64,000 bases of DNA from assembly GCF_042186555.1 (NCBI RefSeq), contig NC_133332.1:236076015-236140014 (forward strand). The letters are read 5' to 3'. Source of the DNA: Aquarana catesbeiana. Its lineage: Eukaryota; Chordata; Amphibia; Anura; Ranidae. This document shows, one piece after another, positions 56,205-64,000 of this stretch. The stretch's first letter is position 1. The number at the start of each line of letters is the position of its first letter. The position numbers and the translations under genes are program-made. Below the pieces are notes generated by a model. That model did not search any database, was not told the origin of the DNA, and saw nothing but the letters and a program-made list of their open reading frames with translations.

Positions 56205-57554
56205 CTACAGCACACTACGCCCAAAGGCGATATCCTCATGCCTTCTCACATCCACCTGATAGAATCTGGTGAATGTATGAACTGAAGACCAGGTTGCGGC
56301 CTTGCAGATTTGAGCCATAGAGGCCCGGTGACGCACTGCCCAAGAAGCACCAATAGCCCTTGTGGAATGTGCCCTGATCTGAAACGGAGGAATCTTCTGT
56401 TTCAAACCGTAAGCTTGAATGATCAACTGTCGAATCCATTTAGAAATGGTAGCTTTTGACGCTGCCTGTCCTCTATTGGGACCCTCTGGCAGCACAAACA
56501 AAACATCCGTCTTGCGGATCTGAGTAGTTGCCCCTAGATAGGCCTTAACTGCTCTTACTACATCCAACGAATGTAGAGATCTCTCTTCCGGAGAACAGGG
56601 ATCTGGAAAAAAGGAAGGTAGAACAATGTCTTGGTTTAAATGAAAATCAGAAACCACCTTCGGTAAAAAACTAGGATGAGGGCGTAGTACCACTCTATCC
56701 TTGTGTATAATCAAATAAGGCTCCTTACAGGAAAGAGCTGCTAATTCTGATACTCTTCTAGCAGAAGAGATGGCCACCAGAAAAATTAATTTCCTTGTCA
56801 ACAAGACCAAAGGAATCTGACTTATTGGTTCAAAAGGCTGTTTCTGTAACACAGCCAGGACCAAATTCAAGTCCAAGGGGTTTAGGGGCGCTTTAACCGG
56901 AGGATTAAGACGCATCACCCCCTGCATAAAGTTTCGGACCAAAGAATGCGAAGCAAGTGGCCGCTGAAATAATACTGATAAAGCAGAAACCTGGCCCTTG
57001 ATGGTACTCAAGGCCAGCTTCATCTCTAATCCCATCTGTAGAAAATCAAGGATTCTACCTATGACATATTTCCTGGGATGCCAACCTCTGGATTCACACC
57101 AGGTTATATAAGCCTTCCAGACTCTATGATAAATCATCCTGGAAGCTGGCTTCCTTGCATTAATCAAGGTAGATATGACAGGACCTGAGAGCCCACGACT
57201 CTTCAGAACGTGGGTCTCAATAGCCAAACCGTCAAATTTAGCGTTTGTAAGGCAGGATGGAACACTGGACCTTGAGATAACAGGTCTGGGCGTACCGGTA
57301 GGGTCCACGGGGAACCCACCGTCATCCTTACTATTTCTGCATACCAAGTCCTTCTGGGCCAAGCGGGGGCCACCAGAAGTACCGACTTCCTTTCCTGCCT
57401 GATCCTGCGAAGGAGTCGTGGTAGTAGCAGAATAGGCGGGAATGCGTAAATCAGTGAGAACCGATGCCACGGAATCACCAACGCATCCGTCCCGCATGCA
57501 AGAGGATCTTTTGTCCTTGCCACAAATCTGTCTTTTTGTTGAATCGGGATGCAA
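56205..57554 (-). CDS. DIRS tyrosine recombinase (copy 2)
   Basis: Open for 449 codons from a TTG; the true start is uncertain, and the first ~80 residues overlap the RT-methyltransferase end. Core-binding part: MIYHRVWKAYITWCESRGWH, ILDFLQMGLEMKLALSTIKG. Catalytic part: LIFLVAISSARRVSELAALS (Arg I), FQIRAHSTRAIGASWAVRHR (His-x-x-Arg), AATWSSVHTFTRFYQVDVR (Tyr). Nearly identical to the remnant at 22923-23581. It would act on circular cDNA at integration. It looks functional as a domain. Confidence 0.9.
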   Translation of the reverse strand: MHPDSTKRQICGKDKRSSCMRDGCVGDSVASVLTDLRIPAYSATTTTPSQDQAGKEVGTSGGPRLAQKDLVCRNSKDDGGFPVDPTGTPRPVISRSSVPSCLTNAKFDGLAIETHVLKSRGLSGPVISTLINARKPASRMIYHRVWKAYITWCESRGWHPRKYVIGRILDFLQMGLEMKLALSTIKGQVSALSVLFQRPLASHSLVRNFMQGVMRLNPPVKAPLNPLDLNLVLAVLQKQPFEPISQIPLVLLTRKLIFLVAISSARRVSELAALSCKEPYLIIHKDRVVLRPHPSFLPKVVSDFHLNQDIVLPSFFPDPCSPEERSLHSLDVVRAVKAYLGATTQIRKTDVLFVLPEGPNRGQAASKATISKWIRQLIIQAYGLKQKIPPFQIRAHSTRAIGASWAVRHRASMAQICKAATWSSVHTFTRFYQVDVRRHEDIAFGRSVL

Positions 57555-59300
57555 AGAGATCTACATCTGGAACCCCCCATCTTTGGCATATGGCCCAAAA
57601 GACGTTGGGATGCAGAGACCATTCCCCTGGAAGTAACTGCTGGCGACTTAGATAGTCCGCCTGCCAATTTTCTATTCCCGGGATGAAAACTGCCGATATG
57701 CATGGCACATGCATCTCTGCCCAGACTAAGATCTGGTTCACCTCTTTTTGAGCAGCTCGGCTCCGGGTGCCTCCCTGATGATTGACATAAGCCACTGCTG
57801 TGGCATTGTCGGACTGGATCCTGACCGGACAACCCTGTAGCCTGATAGTCCAGGCTTTTAGAGCTAGATGTATCGCCCGGATCTCCAGAATGTTGATGGG
57901 TAAGGTCCTCTCTGTCTTGGACCATACCCCTTGGACCGCAGCCTGTTCCAGAACTGCTCCCCAACCTGACAGACTGGCATCTGTTGTTACCACCGTCCAG
58001 GTAACCGGTAGAAAGGATTTCCCCTTCTGCAGGTTTTCGGGTATGAGCCACCAATTGAGGCTCTGACGCACCGCATGCGACAGGTGCATCGGAAAGTCTA
58101 ATGCCTGAACCTTCTTGTTCCAGGTCGACAGAATACTGTGTTGCAGCATTCTTGAGTGAAACTGAGCATAGGGAACTGCTTCGAATGAAGACACCATCTT
58201 CCCTAGTAGCCTCATACAAAGGCGGACTGAGGGACCCTTCTTGGTCCTTACTGTCAGAATCAGCTCTCTCAAAGCAGTGATCTTTGCCTGGGGTAGAAAT
58301 ATCTTCTCCTGGCTTGTATCTATAATCAGACCTAAATACTCCAGTCTTCTTACTGGTTTTAGGAAAGACTTTTCTAAGTTGAGGATCCAACCCAGGTGTT
58401 CTAGATACCTGACCGTGGTCCTCAAGTTTCCCTTCAAAGAGGCTACTGACCGGTCTATCAAGAGCAGGTCGTCTAGGTATGCTATGACAGCTATACCCTG
58501 AGCCCTTAATCTGGCCAGAGGAGGAGCCAAGATCTTTGTGAACACTCGAGGTGCAGTGGCTATCCCAAAAGGCAGAGCCACAAACTGGAAATGGCGTCCT
58601 CCTACCTCGAAGCGCAGAAACTTCTGATGAGCAGGAAAAATGGGCACATGCAGATATGCATCTCTGATGTCTATTGATGCCAGAAATTCTCCTCCCTGCA
58701 GGGTGGGAACTACTGTTCGAATTGATTCCATGCGGAAGGATTGAATCCTTAGGAATCGGTTCAGATCCCTTAAGTCCAGAATGGGCCTGACATCCCCATT
58801 TGGCTTTTGGACCGTAAAAAGGTTGGAATAGAAGCCCAATCCCTGGTCCTTTGCGGGAACTATCATAATGACCTCCTGCGACAAAAGTCGCTCTAACGCT
58901 AGAAGGAGCGACTGCTTCTTCTCTGGGTCTCTGGGAACATTTGATCTGAGGAACCGAGGAGAGGGGAATTCCTGAAACTCCAGCTTGTACCCTAAGGTTA
59001 CCGTGGAGATTACCCATCTGTCCTGGAAGTCCTCCTGCCAGAGCTCTGAGAACTGTCGCAGTCTTCCCCCCACTCGAGTGAGCGGGGGCGCCCCCTCATG
59101 CAGAGGTCTTAGTGTTTTGCCTAGTAGGCTTCTTTCCCCAGGACTTCTTTTGTCCCTGGGGTTGACTCTTGTCTCTGAACCCCGATGGAGGCGGCCGTCG
59201 AGACTGCCTGGAGGCTGAAGCCTCCGGTGCTGGGGAAAGAGTCCGTTTGAAAGAGGGACGCTTACTCTTCTTCTTGACAGGTAAGAGAGTGCTTTTCCCA
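57203..59300 (-). pseudogene. DIRS reverse transcriptase-RNase H-methyltransferase-like gene (copy 2), one frameshift
   Basis: First frame (to 57475): VQKPNGDVRPILDLRDLN, FLASIDIRDAYLHVPIF, FVALPFGIATAPRVFTKI, IAYLDDLLLID (YLDD box), VVTTDASLSGWGAVLEQA and IQSDNATAVAYVNHQGGT for RNase H. Near 57545, just after DLFASRFNKK, the homologous sequence moves to the frame ending at 57203, which carries the methyltransferase-like end (YAFPPILLLPRLLRRI, LLVAPAWPRRTWYAEIV). A single-base indel explains it, because the overlapping recombinase frame shifts at the same place. Otherwise no stop interrupts the gene. Confidence 0.9.
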
Positions 59301-59939
59301 CAAGAGATTCTCTTGATATAGTTATCAAAGTCCTCTCCAAACAACCTTGCACCACGAAATGGAAACCCAGCCAGTAGCTTCTTACATGGTGCTTCGGCTG
59401 ACCAATTTTTCAACCATAGGATTCTACGTATATGCACCAACCCCAGTGAAAGACGGGAGGTTTGCACGATAGAATCTCTAATGGCGTCAACCACAAAGCA
59501 TAAGGCCGCTGGAAGGTTAGCAAACCCCTGGGCCTGCTGTTCAGGTAATACTTTGATGACCTGCTTAACATGGTCTCTTAAGTATTGACAGACTCCAATC
59601 GCTGCTACTGCAGGTTGGGCCACTGATCCTGCTAAGGAGAAAACATCCTTCAATAGGGATTCCATCCTTTTATTTACAGGATCCCTGAGCATCTGAGCAT
59701 TGTCTACAGGACAAGTCAGGCTATTATTTACGGAGGAAATGGCGGCATCAATAGCCGGTATTCCCCACATTTTAATAAACTTTTCTTCCATTGGATAAAG
59801 TGTTGAAAACTTTCTCGGCGGAAAAAATCGTTTGTCTGGGTGATCCCACTCAGAATAAATAAGCTTTTCAACTAAAGTATGAACAGGAAAAGCATATGCT
59901 GCTTGGAAAGGTTTCAGTGACCCCAAAGCAGAAGAGGAT
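59096..59939 (-). pseudogene. DIRS gag-like protein, C-terminal part (copy 2)
   Basis: Continues from the LTR insertion. Blocks WDHPDKRFFPPRKFSTLYP, IPAIDAAISSVNNSLTCP, VNKRMESLLKDVFSLAG, IRRILWLKNWSAEAPC, FPFRGARLFGEDFDNYI and the basic tail LPVKKKSKRPSFKRTLSP align with the second half of the copy 1 gag. The stop at 59096 overlaps the start of the RT frame. Confidence 0.9.
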
Positions 59940-60481
59940 TGTGACGGGAGTCACTAATGGGGCACAGGGTGAATGAGAACCCCACTATGATCTGTGCTAG
60001 TCAAAGACTCAATGCTGTATATATGTGTATATAGAATGTGTATTGTTTGCTTTGCTAGTTTGGGGTGGGGCTGTATTCCAATGTTCTATTGTGTTTGTCT
60101 GCCTTGGATCACAGGATGTGTATTGCTGTGAGGAAAGAGGGAGGGGGGATTCCTCCAGCTACCCCACCTGTTAAGACTGTTTACTGATGAGAAGTTAAGC
60201 ACACCTGACCTGTGTGTCCATTGTCATTGGACAGTTTAACCCGCCCTGTTTTCCAAGGGTGGGGGGGAAATGTTTTGAAGTGGGATCTGTATAACGTGTT
60301 TTTTGAATAAAGATTCATTCCTGCTTGGAACCTGAAGACAGAGCTGTGTCTCGTTTTTGGGGTGGATTATTTGTATGGGTTCCTTGTTCGGCTGATTGGA
60401 GTGTTCGGTAGCTGCCTTTGTGTTTGGGTTTGAAATGTCCTAAACGACTTTAACCCCTTTCATACTCGGGGTGTCGTTACA
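59940..60481. mobile_element. Solo LTR, 542 bp, in the DIRS gag gene
   Basis: Begins TGTGACGGGAGTCACT and ends GGGGTGTCGTTACA, that is TG...CA with imperfect inverted tips. AGGAT is duplicated directly on both sides (59935-59939 and 60482-60486), the 5-bp target duplication common for LTR elements. A CTGTATAACG box is followed by AATAAA at 60306-60311, and a GT-rich stretch follows. No internal retroviral or Gypsy sequence remains; the superfamily cannot be told from the LTR alone. Orientation is plus judging by AATAAA. Confidence 0.85.
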
Positions 60482-61019
60482 AGGATTCTTTAGCAGTTTC
60501 AGGTATGGGCAACTTAAATGTGGAGCGGACCAATCCAGTGAGGATCTGCACTAAGACTTTCTCCTCTTGGGAAGTTGCAGAGGGTCCCTCTCCACCTGAA
60601 TCCTCCGAAGAGGAATCATCCATCCCATCCCGATCCTCTGAAAGGGATTCATCTCCTTTATCCCAGAGCTCCTCTGTCTGAGGGTCTTGGGGAACAGAGG
60701 AAAGCCTAGTGCGTTTTCTTCCACTGAGTGAAGATGTAATCACGGCCATTAATCTTTCCTCTAGACCATTAATGGTTGAGGAAAAAACCTCTTGTGTAAT
60801 ATATACAGGGGCTGACGTGCCACAAGCAGGTGTAGCCCCTGACCCCGATGGCTCTCCCTGGCTAGCTGTCCCTGGCCCATCTTTAGGGGGGGAGGATGCT
60901 GCCGACAGGGGGCCCTCAGAACCTGAACGAGATCCCCTAGTGTCTCTGGTTCCTGGGGTGCTTGAACCTCTTCTACCCATAGTGCAAAGCAACAAGGTGT
61001 GAGGTATACAAATGAACAC
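60482..61019 (-). pseudogene. DIRS gag-like protein, N-terminal part (copy 2)
   Basis: Reads from an ATG within MGRRGSSTPGTRDTRG to TAKESL at the LTR junction. The region is Ser/Gly-rich and acidic (DKGDESLSEDRDGMDDSSSE), with a helical stretch VFSSTINGLEERLMAVITSS. It lacks the Cys pairs seen in copy 1. Separated from its C-terminal part only by the LTR. Confidence 0.75.
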
Positions 61020-61902
61020 TGCCCGCTGAGCGATGTAGTCTGGCTAAAAGCCTTGCTATCCAATGCTCTGTCTGGTGTTACTTCAGTAAATGCTGCCTAG
61101 GAGAATGCCTGTGTCCCACCTTACATGCGACCGTCAGCTCTGTGTCTCTCAGAAGGCTGTGTGCACCTGTACAGAGTGCCTCTAATAGCCTGCAGCTGGC
61201 CTGAGTGGGAGTCTAAGCACCTGTGCTGACGTCCCGCCCCCTCCTCTACCGCCCCCCCCCCTCGAGTTTTGAAAAAAACGAGCGCTTCCCGCGCTGCCGA
61301 CTCTCCTGTCATGCTTTCGGAGAAAGGCTGGGGATGGGGGGGGGGGGGTTGGGGGGGGGAGGGAGGCTGGTAACAAGATCTGCCTGAACGGCTATCTTGA
61401 GAGATGGTGGCCATTAGGCCGCAGAGCCCGGGTGGTATAACCACTTTCTAGACCACTGTGGCCCCTCTCTAGCCTGGGGGGGAACATTCAAACATGAGAA
61501 ATCCCCCTTTCCACCTTACCTGTTTGCAGCCTGCTTGAGACGCTGGGACATAAACAGCGATTACAACACCTGAGACAGAGTCAGCATGTGTAGGTTTGTG
61601 CTCTTGGCAGCCCCCGGTGGTCACAATAGGCATAGCATGCATTTACCTTAAAGGAGAAAAGCCACTAGAACTCAAAAATTCTGTGGAATCTCCTCTTACC
61701 TTATCCAGCTGCAGGGTGCGGTTTACACAGACCCAATCTTCACCTCTCACGGTGGGCTCCGTTTGAAAAAACCGTCAGAGACTGGGGCCCCCATCAGTAG
61801 GGGGATCCAACAGTTCTGGGACCGTAAAGCACCTCGCCAGAAATTAGGAAGTTTAAAGCCATTTTCTGATCTGCGGGGTCCAGCTCTCTAAAAAGAGAAG
61901 CA

Positions 61903-62049
61903 TTACGGGTAAAACCTCGTTTCTTCGGACACGAGGCCCGGGTACCATTCAATTCGGCCATGAAAAGACACTTTGAATGGATCCGGTTCGCCTGGCTTGC
62001 CCCAGTATAGGATCTTAGGATATTCCCTTTGGAGCTCAGCACAGGACAT
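61903..62049 (-). CDS. Small ORF in the DIRS copy 2 leader (48 aa)
   Basis: ATG at 62049; MSCAELQREYPKILYWGKPG, then EPDPFKVSFHGRIEWYPGLV, then a short tail. It lies directly after the 5' terminal repeat. Not recognised; may be a first gag exon or chance. 61050-61800 between it and gag is GC-rich with C/G homopolymers and no gene. Confidence 0.3.
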   Translation of the reverse strand: MSCAELQREYPKILYWGKPGEPDPFKVSFHGRIEWYPGLVSEETRFYP

Positions 62050-62867
62050 CTTTACACGTCCATCACCTAAGACACTGGCGTAAAAACTGAGGTATCCCTG
62101 CAAGGGGGAGGGATTATATAGGGGGTTGAACTTCCTGATAGGGTGTGCCAGTGTCCAATCACCAGTGATACCTATATAACCCATCAGTAATTACTGTGGC
62201 TCTGTGTCCCGTGATGTTCGAGAAAGAAATACCATCTCTGAATGCAAAACACATTGAACCTTGAAGCAGATGGCCTACAGCAGCAGAAGACCACACTGGG
62301 TGCCACTCCTGTCAGCTAAGAACAGGAATTTGCACAGATTCACCAAAATTGGACAATAGGAAAAACATTGCCTGGTCTGAGGAGTCTCAACTTTAGCTGC
62401 CACATTCAGATTGTAGGGTCAGAATTTGGCATAAACAACATGAAAGAATGGATCCATGCTGCCTTGTGTCAACGATTCAGGCCGGTGGTGGTGGTGTAAT
62501 AGTGTGGGGAATATTTACTTGGCACACTTTGGGCCCCTTAGTACCAACTGAGCATCTTTTAAATGCCATGGCCTACCTGAGTATTGTTGCTGACCATGTC
62601 CATCCCTTTAGGACTACAGTGTACCCATCTTCTGATGGCTCCTTTCAGCAGGATAATGCACCATATCACAAAGCTCAAATCATCTCATCACTGGTTTCCT
62701 GAACATGACAATGAGGTCACTGTACTCCAATGGCCTCCACAGTCACCAGATCTCAATCCAATAGAGCACCTTTGGGTTGCAGTGAAACGGGAGATTTGCA
62801 TCATGGATGGATGTGCAGCCGACAAATCTGCAGTAACTGCATGATACTATCACGTCATATGGATATA

Positions 62868-62915
62868 TACACACACACATACACACACACATATACTCAC
62901 ACACATACATACACA
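62868..62915. repeat. AC-rich microsatellite
   Basis: Interrupted ACACAC/ACATAC run adjoining the broken end of Tc1 element B. 62920-63410 shows no gene. Confidence 0.9.
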
Positions 62916-63412
62916 TGGTCTGTTACTTTGTATAAGCTAACTTTTTGTTCATGTGTCTTGGCTCTTTGGAGACTGTGTTTTATGAAAAATACATCATATA
63001 AATTAATTACGTGCGATACATATTTTATTTCCATTTTGGAAGTAGGTTCACGGATTCTCAACAGAAGAAGCAATTTTGTGAGCTGGACCAAATCTCCAGC
63101 ACCGACCATCATCTCCCTAAGGACTAATTCGTTAACGTACTATGCAGCTGCATTCTAATCAACATCAGTCAGTCCTTAATATCCCCACTTTATTTGTGCA
63201 TAGTCAGAAAGGGCATATTAAAATGAAAATAACCAGACAGAGCTGCTTTTTTAGAAAATAAAGTGCTAGTATTTTCTTATCTACTGGAGATCTAGGAAAG
63301 TCAAACAGATCGATTTACTGAAAACCAGATAAGTGACAGTTGGGAACCATCAGAGTGCCAATATATGCCAGATTTAATAATCAGTGGGATAAACAAATCT
63401 GCAGGAAGCAGG

Positions 63413-63456
63413 GGAATGTTTTTTTCTCTCAACAAAAGTGGAGTTACGCTTTAAAG
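63413..63456. repeat. End fragment of the AAAGTGGAGTTACGC TIR element
   Basis: CTCAACAAAAGTGGAGTTACGCTTTAA-type end as at 47930-47952, with a TTTTTTTCTC lead. Only the terminal repeat remains. Confidence 0.8.
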
Positions 63457-63628
63457 GAAACCTTTTACGAGAGAAACGTGAAGTTTCCCTATACATGCTA
63501 CAGTAAAACTCCTTTGCTTTCAGGTCTGAAGCCTTTCAGAAAAGGGTTTCATTAGAAAAAAGACCACTACTAATGCCAATATGCACTGTGTAAGCCCATC
63601 TCTTTACATTTTCAGCACCTTTGCTTAC

Positions 63629-63712
63629 CTGGGATTTCAGCTAGACTTGAAGATGATCGACTTCTCCGGTGACCAGTACTGGAGCCATCACAGGCTGAGA
63701 ATTTGCTGGGGT
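63629..63712 (-). CDS. Host gene exon (unidentified gene), phase 1-1
   Basis: Acceptor GTCTTTTTCTACATTCAG, exon 63712-63629 (84 nt), donor CCCAG/GTAAGC. Two bases complete a split codon, then 27 codons: PSKFSACDGSSTGHRRSRSS and SSLAEIP, then one base. The RRSRSSSS stretch looks like a basophilic phosphorylation or 14-3-3-type segment (inference). In phase with the exon at 49267-49364. This is the most upstream of the three exons seen. Confidence 0.8.
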
Positions 63713-63763
63713 CTGAATGTAGAAAAAGACAAGATTTATCAGTTTTGAGAAATGAAGAATATA

Positions 63764-64000
63764 TACGGTGCATTCATAACGTATTCAGACCCCCTTAACT
63801 TTTTTAAGTTTTGTTATGTTGCAGCCTGATACTACAGTTGTTTAAATTCATTTTTTTCTCAATCTACCACACTCAGCACCCCATAAAGACAAAGTGAAAA
63901 ACAGAATTTTAGAAATGTCTGCGACTTTATTAAAAAAGGAAAAAACTAAAGTATCACATTGGACAAAGTATTCAGACCCTTTGCAACAACACTTGAAATG
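63764..64000. mobile_element. Tc1/mariner element, start only (cut by window end)
   Basis: GGTGCATTCATAACGTATTCAGACCCC is followed by GTTATGTTGCAGCCTGA and later AAAGTATTCAGACCCTTTGC, the terminal and subterminal layout of a common vertebrate Tc1 family. It continues beyond 64000. Confidence 0.8.

Larger units (their letters stand above)
55778..62230 (-). mobile_element. DIRS retrotransposon copy 2, 6.45 kb including a solo LTR
   Basis: Inverted terminal repeats of about 136 bp (from CATCACGGGACACAGAGCC; left about 55832-55968, right about 62082-62218) look identical. The internal complementary region is at 56010-56105. Gag is split by the LTR at 59940-60481 and the RT gene has one indel near 57545. 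Family differs from copy 1 but shares all domains. Confidence 0.95.
55487..62842 (+). pseudogene. Tc1 transposase B, interrupted by DIRS
   Basis: The N-terminal part (55487-55775) has GKKGDLSDFERGMVVGARWA, LSISKTADLLGFSHMTISRV and YREWSKKPKISS, a helix-turn-helix with linker. After the DIRS copy, 62235-62842 has QAGGGGVIVWGIFTWHTLGP, then FQQDNAPYHKAQIISS and, in a shifted frame, WPPQSPDLNPIEHLWVAVK. The stop at 62700 and frame change precede the last acidic motif. Inactive regardless of the insertion. Confidence 0.9.
55346..62850 (+). mobile_element. Tc1/mariner element B, split by DIRS copy 2
   Basis: Left terminal repeat CAGCCACTTTATTAGGTACA at 55352, transposase start, DIRS insertion at about 55778-62230, then transposase remainder to about 62842. 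The right terminal repeat is not found; an AC microsatellite follows. Same family as element A. Confidence 0.9.

Noticed and set aside
57203..59017. 604-codon minus-strand frame as a separate DIRS gene
   Set aside because: Upstream of about 57545 it is the second frame over RT; downstream it is the displaced methyltransferase-like end of RT. It is treated as RT plus one frameshift, with the overlap noted as a finding.

Overview
This is eukaryotic nuclear DNA with the character of a very large vertebrate genome, most likely an anuran amphibian (ranid-like). The basis is the mixture of DIRS tyrosine-recombinase retrotransposons, CR1 and L2 LINEs, several Tc1/mariner families, TTAA-flanked piggyBac elements and an intron-containing Harbinger transposon. 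The species call is inference; no host gene is named with certainty.

Host gene content is small. Three exons on the minus strand (63629-63712, 49267-49364, 34040-34198) have consensus splice sites and matching phases (1 to 1, then 0 to 0). They are best read as consecutive coding exons of one unidentified gene, separated by introns of about 14.3 and 14.8 kb. Nearly everything else is mobile DNA or its debris.

Layout: 1-5.1 kb holds a minisatellite, an L2 LINE relic and a Tc1 fragment. 5.3-8.4 kb holds two abutting non-autonomous piggyBac-type elements, one with a 20-bp minisatellite. 8.95-16.07 kb is a Harbinger element carrying a nuclease gene, a Myb/SANT-like gene and a MADF gene. 16.9-19.2 kb has a short piggyBac-type element and a complete but decayed Tc1. 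20.2-21.8 kb has a CR1 LINE. 22.1-24.0 kb has a Tc1 element split by an internally deleted DIRS. 24.7-25.5 kb is a fold-back. 26.1-27.3 kb is a MITE split by a TTAA element. 27.4-33.3 kb is a large piggyBac relic with tandem and palindromic repeats. 36.4-41.6 kb is a short-TIR repeat split by a piggyBac element with a broken full-length transposase. 41.9-47.95 kb is another TIR element split by an apparently intact DIRS retrotransposon. 47.95-55.3 kb is mainly MITEs and fragments around one host exon. 55.3-62.85 kb is a Tc1 element split by a second DIRS family, itself split by a solo LTR. The window ends in host exon 63.6 kb and the start of another Tc1.

The most notable points are: a Harbinger element with two intact spliced genes and an unusual three-gene content; a DIRS element with gag, RT-RNaseH-methyltransferase and recombinase frames all open and identical terminal repeats; two nearly identical DIRS copies both inserted in the same Tc1 family; and several pre-insertion sites that can be read from paralogous copies in the same window. 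Coordinates of element ends are by eye. Open frames sometimes lack an ATG, so starts are approximate unless stated.
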